From: Prevotella sp.
Lineage (GTDB): Bacteria > Bacteroidota > Bacteroidia > Bacteroidales > Bacteroidaceae
Length of the DNA stretch: 53,132 nt
Reading direction: 5' to 3'
NCBI GenBank assembly: GCA_016285245.1
Contig: JAEEQH010000021.1
Coordinates: forward strand, 1-53,132
The stretch's first letter is position 1. Each line of letters starts with the position of its first letter. The notes beneath the pieces are model-generated. The model had not been told where the DNA came from and did not search any database. It worked only from the letters and a program-made list of their open reading frames with translations. A program made the position numbers and the translations under genes. This document shows positions 1-7,420 of this stretch, piece after piece.

Positions 1-92
1 ACCTGCCATCTATTAAATCCGAATCTAAATTTTAAAGATTACTAAAAATATGGTTGTTGTAGGCCTTAACGGGTCTAAAATGACTGATTACG

Positions 93-1433
93 ATGGCTGT
101 CGAGAAAAACGTCAACATCAAGGTTGGCGATAAGAACCGTTCGTTCAAGCTCTACGTCCCCAGTAGCGCTAAGGACAACTGCCCGCTGGTGGTATCGCTC
201 CACGGCGCCGGCGGCTCGAGCAACGACAAGAGCCCCTTCGGCACCGACGTGGCCGACTGGGCCGGTTGCATCGTCGTCTACCCGCAAGGCCTGCCCACAC
301 CATTCCCCGTGGGCTTCGGCGGCTCTGCCAACGGCTGGACGGCTACCGGCGAGGAGAACTTCGATACGGAGTTTCTGCTGGCCGTCATCGACGAGGTGGC
401 CAAGTCCTACAAGATTGACCGTAAGCGCATCTACTGCTGCGGCTTCTCTAACGGCGGCATGATGACCTATGCCATGTCGTGCGCCTGCAGCGACGTCTTC
501 GCCGCCTTCGCCTCCATCAGTGGCTACCAGCTCAACGAGTTCCACCTCCGCCTCACGGGTAAGCGTCCCGTGCCGTTCCTGCACATCCACGGCAAGGCCG
601 ACGACTTCGTACTCTACGAACTCATGCCGAAGATTGTCTGCCAGATGGTGACCCGCAACGGTGCCAACCCTGTGCCCGTGAAGACGACGGTCAAAGGCAA
701 GTACACCAAGAGCGTTTACGAGGCTCAGGAGGGTGGTTTCCCGTATGTCTATTACGAGATGGACGGTATGGGCCACAGTCCCTATACGGGAAACACCGAG
801 GATGGCAACTCAGGCAAGACCATGTGGAACTTCTTCAAGCAGTACACCCTTGACTCGCCCTGCGACACCACGCTGAAATGGCGTGCCAACGTCGAGACCG
901 AGGGCTTTGTGCCTAAGGACTACGGCTTCACGATGAACAATAGCACCTTCGCTTTCTACTTCGGTGAAACGCCTCAGGCCTCTGGCAGCAACGACAAGCA
1001 TAACGTCTACCGCACCCTGCAGTTTGTAAACGGCCAGTATAAGCTCTGCTTCAAAACTCAGGGCGAGGCCGGCAAGACCGTCACTGTGAAACTGCAGAAA
1101 CTGCCCGTGTCGGGTAATAAGGGCATCATCCTCAACGCCACCGCCAATGTCGGCGAGGACGTCGTCCTGCCCTTCGAGGTGAAGGACGGCTGGGGCGAGT
1201 ACCGCCTCACCATCACCCGCGCCAAGACCGACGCCACCACCATCGGCAACCTTGCCATCCACGCCCTGACGGCTGAGGAGATTGCCACCGGCATCACTTC
1301 TACAATGCTTAATGCTCAATGCTTAATGCATAATGAACAAGGCTCTGGTGTTTATAACCTCCAGGGACAGCGCCTCAGCAAGCCGGGTAAGGGCATTAAC
1401 ATCGTGAATGGAAAAGTGGTTGTGATTAAGTGA
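93..1433 (+). CDS. PHB-depolymerase/feruloyl-esterase-family alpha/beta hydrolase with C-terminal sorting-like tail
   Basis: Probable carbohydrate or feruloyl esterase of the PHB depolymerase (LpqC-like) family, 446 aa. Seen: an HGAGG oxyanion-hole motif near residue 37, the nucleophile motif GFSNGG near residue 117, and a late GMGHS motif that could supply the catalytic His. After about residue 260 comes a beta-rich accessory region, then a tail (GVYNLQGQRL ... GKVVVIK) of the type ending many secreted Prevotella proteins. The ATG at 93 follows an in-frame stop at 81-83. No signal peptide is visible, which is odd for a protein with a secretion-type tail, so the true 5' end may have been lost by rearrangement or frameshift. 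A 7-bp repeat lies in frame just before the tail. The family call is fairly sure; the substrate is unknown. Confidence 0.8.
   Translation: MAVEKNVNIKVGDKNRSFKLYVPSSAKDNCPLVVSLHGAGGSSNDKSPFGTDVADWAGCIVVYPQGLPTPFPVGFGGSANGWTATGEENFDTEFLLAVIDEVAKSYKIDRKRIYCCGFSNGGMMTYAMSCACSDVFAAFASISGYQLNEFHLRLTGKRPVPFLHIHGKADDFVLYELMPKIVCQMVTRNGANPVPVKTTVKGKYTKSVYEAQEGGFPYVYYEMDGMGHSPYTGNTEDGNSGKTMWNFFKQYTLDSPCDTTLKWRANVETEGFVPKDYGFTMNNSTFAFYFGETPQASGSNDKHNVYRTLQFVNGQYKLCFKTQGEAGKTVTVKLQKLPVSGNKGIILNATANVGEDVVLPFEVKDGWGEYRLTITRAKTDATTIGNLAIHALTAEEIATGITSTMLNAQCLMHNEQGSGVYNLQGQRLSKPGKGINIVNGKVVVIK
1304..1338 (+). repeat. In-frame heptanucleotide repeat (5 units, AATGCTY type) inside the esterase
   Basis: Five 7-bp units read AATGCTT, AATGCTC, AATGCTT, AATGCAT and AATGAAC. 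They are translated as roughly MLNAQCLMHNEQ and separate the catalytic/accessory part from the C-terminal tail. The unit is the reverse complement of the AGCATTR unit in the large array at 49238-49454. Confidence 0.85.
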
Positions 1434-1442
1434 AGAATACTC

Positions 1443-1770
1443 GCGCGCCCGCGTAGTACATAGTAGCTAAACAGAAAAACATCCCGCTTATCCCGCTTAT
1501 CTCACATTGCCTGCAAACAGTTCAGGTGTGGGATAAGCGAGATAAGCGGGATAATTTTCGCATAAGACAACTATATAATGCGCGTACGTGTACGCGTGCG
1601 CGTAGTATGATAGCGAAAAGGAAAAAAACGTCACACTTCCCGCACTTCCCACACCCAATGCAATGCTAAATGCTCAATGCCTAATGCTTAATGATAAGTC
1701 CGTGGGTGTGGGAAGTGCGGGAAGTGTGGGGTAATTTCTGCATATAGCAACTATATATATACACGTAAAG
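1443..1770. repeat. Two homologous palindromic modules with different stems
   Basis: This fills most of the gap between the esterase and the lyase. Module A has inverted arms spanning 1481-1552. Module B has a perfect 26-bp stem spanning 1632-1728. Both share flanks: GCGCGTAGTA-like sequence on the left (CCGCGTAGTA near 1450, GCGCGTAGTA near 1597) and AATTT...GCATA...CAACTATATA on the right. The stems themselves are unrelated in sequence, though each is built of 9-bp tandem units (CCCGCTTAT in A, CACTTCCCG in B). No ORF or promoter is evident here. Confidence 0.75.
1661..1695. repeat. Heptanucleotide repeat in the loop of palindromic module B
   Basis: Five degenerate 7-bp units (CAATGCT, AAATGCT, CAATGCC, TAATGCT, TAATGAT) occupy the loop of the module B stem. 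They belong to the same family as the repeats at 1304-1338 and 49238-49454. Confidence 0.75.
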
Positions 1771-1772
1771 GT

Positions 1773-1877
1773 CACCTTTAGCGACGAGAAGATGACCTTT
1801 AGCGACGAGAAGATGACCTTTACGATTCTAAAGGTGGTCTTTAGCGACGAAAAGGTGACCTTATTTGGCAATAAGGT
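1773..1877. repeat. 21-bp tandem array, five units
   Basis: Five consecutive 21-bp units with the core CCTTTAGCGACGAGAAG: the first two and the fourth are close, the third and fifth more diverged. The array ends exactly where the terminal repeat of the MITE-like element begins. It happens to be open in the lyase frame but lies upstream of the probable promoter, so it is probably untranslated. Confidence 0.8.
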
Positions 1878-2053
1878 GATCACGGGATCGGTCTCCCCTT
1901 CATTTTTAAGAGAGAAAATTTGGAGGAATAATAATATGTTCGTACCTTTGTCCCCACTAACCGAGAAGATGGGTGAAAGCATGAATAGCATAATGAATAG
2001 TCGAAGAGGTGGTGGGCTCCGGAAAATGATCAGGAGAACCGACCCCTTGATCA
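1877..2053 (+). mobile_element. MITE-like element copy 1 (about 177 bp) carrying a promoter and start codons
   Basis: The element begins TGATCACGGG and ends with the inverse of TGATCAAGGGGTCGGTTCTC, giving imperfect ~30-bp terminal inverted repeats. The interior closely matches copy 2 at 4922-5099, including a promoter, GAGAAGATGGGTGA and several ATGs. Its right half is in frame with the polysaccharide lyase, supplying the residues up to about RRTDPLIK before the signal-peptide core. It has no transposase of its own. The ends resemble the REP palindrome beside the RAYT fossil at 6881-6908, so mobilisation by a RAYT-type enzyme is a reasonable inference. No clear target duplication was seen. 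Confidence 0.75.
1919..1950 (+). promoter_or_regulatory. Bacteroidetes-type promoter inside MITE copy 1
   Basis: TTTG at 1919-1922, a 20-base spacer, then TACCTTTG at 1943-1950. This is an excellent match to the -33/-7 consensus. Transcription should begin near 1955, just before the ATGs at 1969, 1981, 1993 and 2026 that are in frame with the lyase. The same arrangement is conserved in copy 2. Confidence 0.75.
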
Positions 2054-4812
2054 AAAGATTTTTCAGCCTTGCGTTTCTCTGCGCAATTCAATTCTTCGCG
2101 GTTCAAGGTTCATTATCCATTGCGCCAGCTATGGCACAAGACCGCGGATTCATCCATCCAGGTGGTCTACACACACAGGCAGATTTTGACCGTGTGAAGA
2201 CACAATTAGAAAAGGGTAACACCAAGGTGAAGCAGGCCTACCAGAAGCTAACCAGTGCGGCCTACTCACAGAGCGGCGTACAGACCTATCCCGTCGAGAC
2301 CATTGTACGCGGTGGTGGAAGCGGTGAGAATTATATAAATGCCGCACGCGGGGCAACGATGGCCTACCAGAACGCTCTGCGCTGGAAAATCGGCGGTACG
2401 GAAGCCAATGCCAAGGCTGCCGTGAGGATCCTCATGGCATGGTGTAACACGACAAAGGCTATTAGCGGCAACTCCGATCAGTGTCTGGCCGTGGGGCTCT
2501 ACGGCTATCAGTTCGCACAGGCTGCCGAACTGATGCGCGACTACGAAGGTTGGAGCCGCGAGGACTTTGCCAGGTTTCAGCGTTGGATGCTTGAGCTGTG
2601 GTATCCAAAAGCCATCAACTTCCTGCGTTCCCGCAACGGCACATGGGAGAACTCGGGCAAGTGGTGGCAGGCACCGGGTCACTACTGGTCGAACTGGGGA
2701 CTGTGCAACGTGTTGTGTGTATTGAGTATCGGTGTGCTGTGCGATGACGTGTTCATCTACAACCAGGGCATGTCATACTTCAAGTACGACCAGTGCGGCA
2801 CATTCCGCGACCCGCGCACCGAAGTACCTATTAAGAACGATGGTCTCACCGAATTCCTCGGCAACCTCGTGGTGACAACTTCCGAGAGTGAACTCGAAAC
2901 AGCTGCTTACGGGGAGCTCGGACAGATGAATGAGAGCGGACGTGACACAGGGCACTCGGCAATGGCGCTAGGCTTGGCTGTGGATATTGCGAAACAGGGC
3001 TGGAACCAGGGCGATGACCTCTTTGCCTATATGAACCACCGCTTGGCTGCGGGCATCGAATACGTGGCAGCACAGACGCAGAGCGTGGAGGGATTGCCGT
3101 GGGTGAACTACCACTACGGTTCCAATGGCTACTACTACACCGACTCGCGTGCCTGGCTCATGGAGGGGCCAGCCCTCGGCGCGCAGATGCGCCCCTACTG
3201 GGGCACCGTCATCGGCATCTATGAGGGCGTGAAAGGCGTGAAAATGCCATTCTCAGATATTTCCTATACCAATATGGGCATTGATGAGGGCGGACAGGGC
3301 GGCACTAGCGGCGGCTACGACCACTTAGGCTATAGCGTGCTCATGAACACACGCGACGAACAGCTTTGTCCTGCCGAACAAGTGCCCACGGAGCTGACCC
3401 CGAAGATGGAGTATAGTGGCACACTCACAACAAACCTCATTCCGAGCCTCGCACAGGAGAAAACACGCGGACTCGTCAATGGGAAGACCCTGCTCCACAA
3501 CGAGCTGGGCGGATTGGTCAACACCTATACCATAAATAATAACACGTGTGTACCTACAGGTCAGACATTGACGCTAATGCCCCAGCTTCCAGAGGGCGAG
3601 GAGGACACAGGACTATGGCAATGGAACACGGGTGAGGCAACACGCGACATCACTGTCACCACCGACCACAGCTATATCTACCGCGTCACCTATACCAATC
3701 AGAACGGTATTGAGAGCCAGCTCTGCTTCTCCATCGCAGCCAAGGGCGATTGTACCCCTGACGAGCTGACGCCCAGTGTGACCTATGATGGTACGACCAC
3801 CCAAACAGACACCATTAATGTGCTTTATGGTAAGACTGCTACGCTCAGCGTAACATCCTCTGCTGGTTGGGGAACCTACAAATGGAGCACCGGAGCCACC
3901 ACACAGAGCATCACCACAGCAGCCATCAAAAAAAATCAGGACATCAGTGTCACCTGTACTAACCAGGGCGGAGCCACCACCACACAGGTGTTCCACATTC
4001 ATGTCCTGATGGCCATACCTTACTACACTATAGGCGAAACTACCACTGAGGGTTTTGATGCCGTGGTGGAGCAGGGCGGCAGTGTGACACTCGGCCTGAC
4101 CACGCCATCCGCTGTTGCAGCTTCCAAGGTTTCGTGGAGCGACGGCACCACAGGCAGCAAGACCCTGACTTTGGAGAACCTTCAGACCAGCGGCGAATAC
4201 ACAGCCGCCTTTACCCTCTCTGGCGAAGAATACCACTTCGCCTTCAACGTTTTCGTCAGAGCTGCTGAAACAACATTGATCGAGCCAAGGAACTACCTCT
4301 TGCGCCATGTCGCCACAGATACCTATCTAACAGCCAATGGCAAGGGGCAGCCCGTCAGTTTCAAGTCACGCGAGGAGGGAGACTCAAGCCAACTGTGGTG
4401 CCTCGAACGTTCCACTGCCGCTACGCCCAAGTATGGCTTCATCAGTCTTTCAGATACAGACAGCCTGAGGGTGACCACCGCAGCCAAGTTGGCAGCATCG
4501 GCATACTTCCCTTTCTATCTTGAACAAGCCGTAGGTACAGACCGCATCGCCATACACACAGGAACTACAGCTTCGACACGGAAGTACTGGGATATTGCTG
4601 CTGACGGCACAGTACAGACAGCAACTGCCACCACCCTCACTACCTTCCCCTTCCAATTGATTCCTATGGGAAACGCAGTTGGAATTAATAGTCTGAAGAA
4701 TGAAACCAACAATAGTATATTCATTTACGACTTGAGTGGTCGCAAGGTCACAGATTCATCACAACTCAGGGGAATATATATCATTAAGGGTAAAAAAGTA
4801 ATCGTAAATTGA
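1969..4812 (+). CDS. Secreted alginate-lyase-family polysaccharide lyase with Ig-like and ricin-like domains
   Basis: Large secreted enzyme, up to 947 aa from this start. Its parts are an N-terminal extension from the MITE, a signal peptide (core FFSLAFLCAIQFFAV, likely cleavage after AMA), an alpha/alpha-toroid alginate-lyase-like catalytic domain with GKWWQAPGHYWSNWG and NESGRDTGHSAMALG motifs, Ig-like repeats, and a ricin-type beta-trefoil-like domain (YLLRHVATDTYLTANGKG). It ends in a sorting-like tail (FIYDLSGRKV ... GIYIIKGKKVIVN). The gene has no stop back to 1792, but the promoter at 1919-1950 makes ATG 1969, 1981 or 2026 the likely start. Starting at 2026 gives the cleanest signal peptide. 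The substrate is probably a uronic-acid polysaccharide but is not proven. Confidence 0.8.
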   Translation: MGESMNSIMNSRRGGGLRKMIRRTDPLIKRFFSLAFLCAIQFFAVQGSLSIAPAMAQDRGFIHPGGLHTQADFDRVKTQLEKGNTKVKQAYQKLTSAAYSQSGVQTYPVETIVRGGGSGENYINAARGATMAYQNALRWKIGGTEANAKAAVRILMAWCNTTKAISGNSDQCLAVGLYGYQFAQAAELMRDYEGWSREDFARFQRWMLELWYPKAINFLRSRNGTWENSGKWWQAPGHYWSNWGLCNVLCVLSIGVLCDDVFIYNQGMSYFKYDQCGTFRDPRTEVPIKNDGLTEFLGNLVVTTSESELETAAYGELGQMNESGRDTGHSAMALGLAVDIAKQGWNQGDDLFAYMNHRLAAGIEYVAAQTQSVEGLPWVNYHYGSNGYYYTDSRAWLMEGPALGAQMRPYWGTVIGIYEGVKGVKMPFSDISYTNMGIDEGGQGGTSGGYDHLGYSVLMNTRDEQLCPAEQVPTELTPKMEYSGTLTTNLIPSLAQEKTRGLVNGKTLLHNELGGLVNTYTINNNTCVPTGQTLTLMPQLPEGEEDTGLWQWNTGEATRDITVTTDHSYIYRVTYTNQNGIESQLCFSIAAKGDCTPDELTPSVTYDGTTTQTDTINVLYGKTATLSVTSSAGWGTYKWSTGATTQSITTAAIKKNQDISVTCTNQGGATTTQVFHIHVLMAIPYYTIGETTTEGFDAVVEQGGSVTLGLTTPSAVAASKVSWSDGTTGSKTLTLENLQTSGEYTAAFTLSGEEYHFAFNVFVRAAETTLIEPRNYLLRHVATDTYLTANGKGQPVSFKSREEGDSSQLWCLERSTAATPKYGFISLSDTDSLRVTTAAKLAASAYFPFYLEQAVGTDRIAIHTGTTASTRKYWDIAADGTVQTATATTLTTFPFQLIPMGNAVGINSLKNETNNSIFIYDLSGRKVTDSSQLRGIYIIKGKKVIVN

Positions 4813-4921
4813 AACAGAAAGAATGCCTCCTTGCAGGTTTGTTATTGCTGCCACTCACGGCTATGGCAGCCCTTGAAGCCTCAGATTTGCGTGTAGAGTC
4901 ATTACGCTCCCCATTGGGCAT

Positions 4922-5099
4922 AGATCACGGGGTCGGTTCTCCTGATCATTTTTGAGTAGTAAAGTTTGGAGGTTATATAATATGTTTGTATCTTTGTCCC
5001 AACAAACCGAGAAGATGGGTGAGAGAATGAATAGCTCAATGAATCATCGAAGAGGTGGCCGGCTCCGGAAAATGATCATGAGAACCGACCCCGTGATCA
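4922..5099 (+). mobile_element. MITE-like element copy 2 (about 178 bp)
   Basis: The left end AGATCACGGGGTCGGTTCTC and the right end (ending GACCCCGTGATCA) form ~30-bp terminal inverted repeats with very few mismatches. The interior is collinear with copy 1. It encodes a 29-aa frame beginning MGERMNSSMNHRRGG that stops just past the element because nothing is fused downstream. It interrupts the glycosidase-like remnant. Confidence 0.8.
4965..4996 (+). promoter_or_regulatory. Promoter inside MITE copy 2
   Basis: TTTG at 4965-4968, a 20-base spacer, and TATCTTTG at 4989-4996, matching copy 1 in position and spacing. Conservation of both boxes in the two copies suggests that the promoter belongs to the element. 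Confidence 0.65.
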
Positions 5100-5163
5100 C
5101 CTAGGATCACAAGGAGATTCTCATCCCTGGCGGACACAAGCCCAGCAAGGACGGCTGGATAGA

Positions 5164-6696
5164 TTAAGGTATCCACAATATCTTTTTGCCAAAGCTATCA
5201 GAGGCAGGACGACGGATATACAAGCCTTTCACCGTCGGCCTGCCTCGGAGGCGACGACCGTCGATTGTGTACCACACATCAGACATTCTACTTCTTACGT
5301 CAGACATCGTCTCAATGCCCGCATCATCATTCTTCATAAAGTCGAAAGAGACGGTGCCGTCGGCTGCCAACTGGATATTGGTGATGGACTTGCCCATGAA
5401 CTTGCGGCCATCGGCAGCGGCGGTGAAGAGCGTGGCAGCAGGCGACGATTTGTCTGTCAGGCTGTTGTTGACCACGAGCGTCGTCGGGTCGGTGTAGGGA
5501 TAGGCAGAGGTGCTGAGATAGCTGCTGCGCAGCCAGTTGTCCTCGGTCCATCGGGTAAGGTCCTTGCCGTTGTTTTGCGGGCACCAGGCACGGAAGTCCT
5601 TGCCCGAGGCGTGGAACAGGCCGTAGCGGTCTTTTACGTCGGTGTTTACATAATTTTCCAGCCACGCAGTCCTATCGAAATCGACGTGGAAGATGAGCAG
5701 CCCGTTGCCGGGACAACCGTAATCCCAGCCCGTCTGGCGGCGGTTCTCCAGAAGATAGTACTCTTCACTGTTGCCAGTGCTGCGCACAAGATAGGCATTA
5801 CCGCCCTCACTCAGTGGCTTCATACCTTCGATGGTGGTGGGCTCCGTCAGTTCCTCGGGGGTGGCCCACCCCAAGTACATCCGTTCCATCGCACTGAGAC
5901 TGGGCGGACACCAGCCATAGTTGGTGAAGTTGCCTCCGTCCATCAAGTCCCACTCATCGACGGTAGAGAAGGCGGTACCAGAGCCGAAGGGATAGAGGTC
6001 GGGCAGTCCGAGGCTGTGACTGAACTCGTGGACGATGGTTCCTATGCCACTGAGAAAGTCGCCATGTATGCGCTCGCAGACGAGACTGTAGAAGAAATAG
6101 TCAATGCCGCCGGGCAATTTCGTGTTTGGAATCTGGAAGTAGGAGCCCGGCCCCAGATAATAATTCCCATTCATCGTGTTACCAATCAGGCCAGCGGCAA
6201 CAAATACCACCTCGTTGGCCCGCCCGTCGCCGTTCCAGTCGTAGACGCTGAAGTCGGCACCAGTGGTTTCCGGCAACAGTTTGAGGACTTTCTTCATATC
6301 CTCCCAGCCATCACTATTATAGGTGTGGCTACGCACTCCTTGATCAATCTTCACGGGGCCATAGATGTCGAACGCCAAGTTCAGACGACCCGCCGACTGG
6401 TCACGGAAGTAGTCAGCCACGCAGCCCGGTCCCATACCCTCGTTGAACCCCTTCTCGTTGAAAAGACGGTTGTAATATGCCGCAGGATTTTCCATTGAGA
6501 AGTCCAAATCGCTGAATGAGAACAGCACCACGGGCACGCGGTAAATCTTCTGCGCATCAAAGTCGTATGGTACAGGCAGCATATATGAACTGCTGCCTCG
6601 CGTGATGGTGCCACTACGAAGACAGTCTATGCGCTGTGCATGAACACTGACGGCTGTCATCAAAGCGGCTATTGCCAACAATAGTATCTTTCTCAT
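5164..6696 (-). CDS. Secreted M6-family metalloprotease (immune-inhibitor-A-like)
   Basis: 510-aa protein with a signal peptide (MRKILLLAIAALMTAVSVHA), then the M6 peptidase region (VPVVLFSFSDLDFSMENP, DYFRDQSAGRLNLAFD). The zinc motif VHEFSHSLGLPD near residue 225 fits HExxHxxGxxD. A beta-rich region follows, then the tail WYTIDGRRLRGRPTVKGLYIRR of the Prevotella secretion type. Just before the tail lies MSDVRSRMSDV, encoded by a 21-bp repeat. It is transcribed from its own promoter at 6726-6733 and converges with the lyase/MITE region. The function is probably extracellular or cell-surface proteolysis. Confidence 0.85.
   Translation of the reverse strand: MRKILLLAIAALMTAVSVHAQRIDCLRSGTITRGSSSYMLPVPYDFDAQKIYRVPVVLFSFSDLDFSMENPAAYYNRLFNEKGFNEGMGPGCVADYFRDQSAGRLNLAFDIYGPVKIDQGVRSHTYNSDGWEDMKKVLKLLPETTGADFSVYDWNGDGRANEVVFVAAGLIGNTMNGNYYLGPGSYFQIPNTKLPGGIDYFFYSLVCERIHGDFLSGIGTIVHEFSHSLGLPDLYPFGSGTAFSTVDEWDLMDGGNFTNYGWCPPSLSAMERMYLGWATPEELTEPTTIEGMKPLSEGGNAYLVRSTGNSEEYYLLENRRQTGWDYGCPGNGLLIFHVDFDRTAWLENYVNTDVKDRYGLFHASGKDFRAWCPQNNGKDLTRWTEDNWLRSSYLSTSAYPYTDPTTLVVNNSLTDKSSPAATLFTAAADGRKFMGKSITNIQLAADGTVSFDFMKNDDAGIETMSDVRSRMSDVWYTIDGRRLRGRPTVKGLYIRRPASDSFGKKILWIP
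5274..5316 (-). repeat. In-frame 21-bp repeat inside the M6 protease
   Basis: Two copies of a 21-bp unit (three 7-mers, each copy containing CAGACAT on the plus strand) are translated as MSDVRSR then MSDVWYT. They sit at the junction between the enzyme and its C-terminal tail, as the heptamer does in the esterase. Confidence 0.65.
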
Positions 6697-6725
6697 CTAT
6701 TCCTATTTTATATAACTTCTGCGTG

Positions 6726-6733
6726 CAAAGATA
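6726..6733 (-). promoter_or_regulatory. -7 box of the M6 protease promoter
   Basis: On the minus strand TATCTTTG matches the TAnnTTTG consensus and lies 29 bases before the protease ATG. A TTG about 23 bases further upstream may be the -33 element. Confidence 0.6.
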
Positions 6734-6781
6734 CTAAAAAGAAATGAGAACGGAAACAATTATAGTCTTTTTTGCTCGCGT

Positions 6782-6904
6782 TTAGGCACGAACGATGGCA
6801 GAAGAGGCATCTATCATGTGATGCTCAGGGGCATTAACCGTCAGGACATCTTCGAGGATGGGGGTGACTACATGCAAAGAATCAGGGGACGGTCCCCCCC
6901 CTGA
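6782..6904 (+). pseudogene. Fossil N-terminus of a REP-associated tyrosine transposase (RAYT / Y1 transposase family)
   Basis: One plus-strand frame reads RRGIYHVMLRGINRQDIFED then GGDYMQR, which matches the conserved start of IS200-like RAYT transposases (IYHV..RG.NRQ.IF.D..DY). It has no convincing start codon and stops after about 40 residues, where it runs directly into a GGGGAC/GTCCCC palindrome. Only the N-terminal remnant survives, and the catalytic Tyr region is absent. Confidence 0.7.
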
Positions 6905-6908
6905 TCAT
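6881..6908. repeat. REP-like palindrome next to the RAYT fossil
   Basis: ATCAGGGGAC, a short spacer and a C-rich inverse arm ending CTGATCAT form an imperfect hairpin. It shares TGATCA and the G-rich/CCG core with the terminal repeats of the MITE-like elements. Confidence 0.6.
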
Positions 6909-6956
6909 AAATAGCCTGACCCTGTGTGGGTAATCCGAAAAGCTAAAGCAATGCCA

Positions 6957-7082
6957 CGGTTTTATCAAACGATGTCGCAGTTTTATCAAACATCGACGCA
7001 GTTTTAAAAAACGTCGACGTCGTTTTAACTTCAGGACGGCATTCCGTACACTTTAGGACGCACTTCAGATACTTTTCATGGC
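6957..7082. repeat. Second 21-bp tandem array, six decaying units
   Basis: Units of 21 bp: the first three share AGTTTTATCAAAC.TCGACGC-like sequence, while the last three drift. The sequence is unrelated to the 21-bp array at 1773-1877, but the period and the closeness to a REP/MITE-type palindrome are the same. Confidence 0.7.
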
Positions 7083-7300
7083 ACTATGGCGTTTTAAGGG
7101 TGGTCAAATGGAACCATTTGTGTACTGCCCCGACATCGGGAGATGATTATTGGTTAGCGATATACTCCACCAGCCGGTTGAGCATCAGACACTACTCGCG
7201 CGAGATGACACGCCGCCACGGGTGGTATGCCCACGGACTCACCTGCAGTAGCCGACCGTCGTAACACGCGTCGAATGGAAAAAGCAAAAAATAACCGCCA
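7083..7300. other. Intergenic stretch without a clear gene
   Basis: No intact ORF is visible. The minus strand between about 7250 and 7145 can be read as a short protein-like fragment (QVSPWAYHPWRRVISRE, a stop, then CLMLNRLVEYIANQ). It may be a decayed gene of unknown family. Confidence 0.3.
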
Positions 7301-7305
7301 ATTAT

Positions 7306-7336
7306 TTTGTTCTTTGCTCACTTATTTGTACCTTTG
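7306..7336 (+). promoter_or_regulatory. Distal candidate promoter of ilvC
   Basis: TTTG at 7306-7309, a 19-base spacer and TACCTTTG at 7329-7336. Confidence 0.6.
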
Positions 7337-7388
7337 CGCTGTTTTCGCAGCGCGAAGGTAGGCTGCACCTCAGAAAAATCCAAATTTA

Positions 7389-7420
7389 TTTGGTTTTTCG
7401 TTCGGTTTGCACTACCTTTG
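7389..7420 (+). promoter_or_regulatory. Proximal candidate promoter of ilvC
   Basis: TTTG at 7389-7392, a 20-base spacer and TACCTTTG at 7413-7420. It would give a leader of about 125 nt. That leader contains CGCCCT(CGGGC)AGGGCG near 7449 and a similar CTCCCTCGGGTAGGG near 7486. Confidence 0.7.

Larger units (their letters stand above)
4809..5167 (+). pseudogene. Broken glycosidase-like gene (alpha-rhamnosidase-like N-terminus) interrupted by MITE copy 2
   Basis: Directly overlapping the lyase stop, a TTG-initiated frame encodes a clear signal peptide (ECLLAGLLLLPLTAMA) followed by LRVESLRSPLGID. That resembles the mature start of bacterial alpha-L-rhamnosidases (GH78), which typically read '...YL.NPLGID'. 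The frame then runs into MITE copy 2 and stops. After the element, another frame reads DHKEILIPGGHKPSKDGWID then a stop at 5165-5167, which could be a C-terminal remnant of the same or another gene. The family is inferred from a short motif only. Confidence 0.5.

Noticed and set aside
1792..1968. Lyase start at 1792 (MTFSDEKMTFTILK...)
   Set aside because: This part is the 21-bp array plus the left half of the MITE and lies upstream of the element's promoter, so it is unlikely to be translated.
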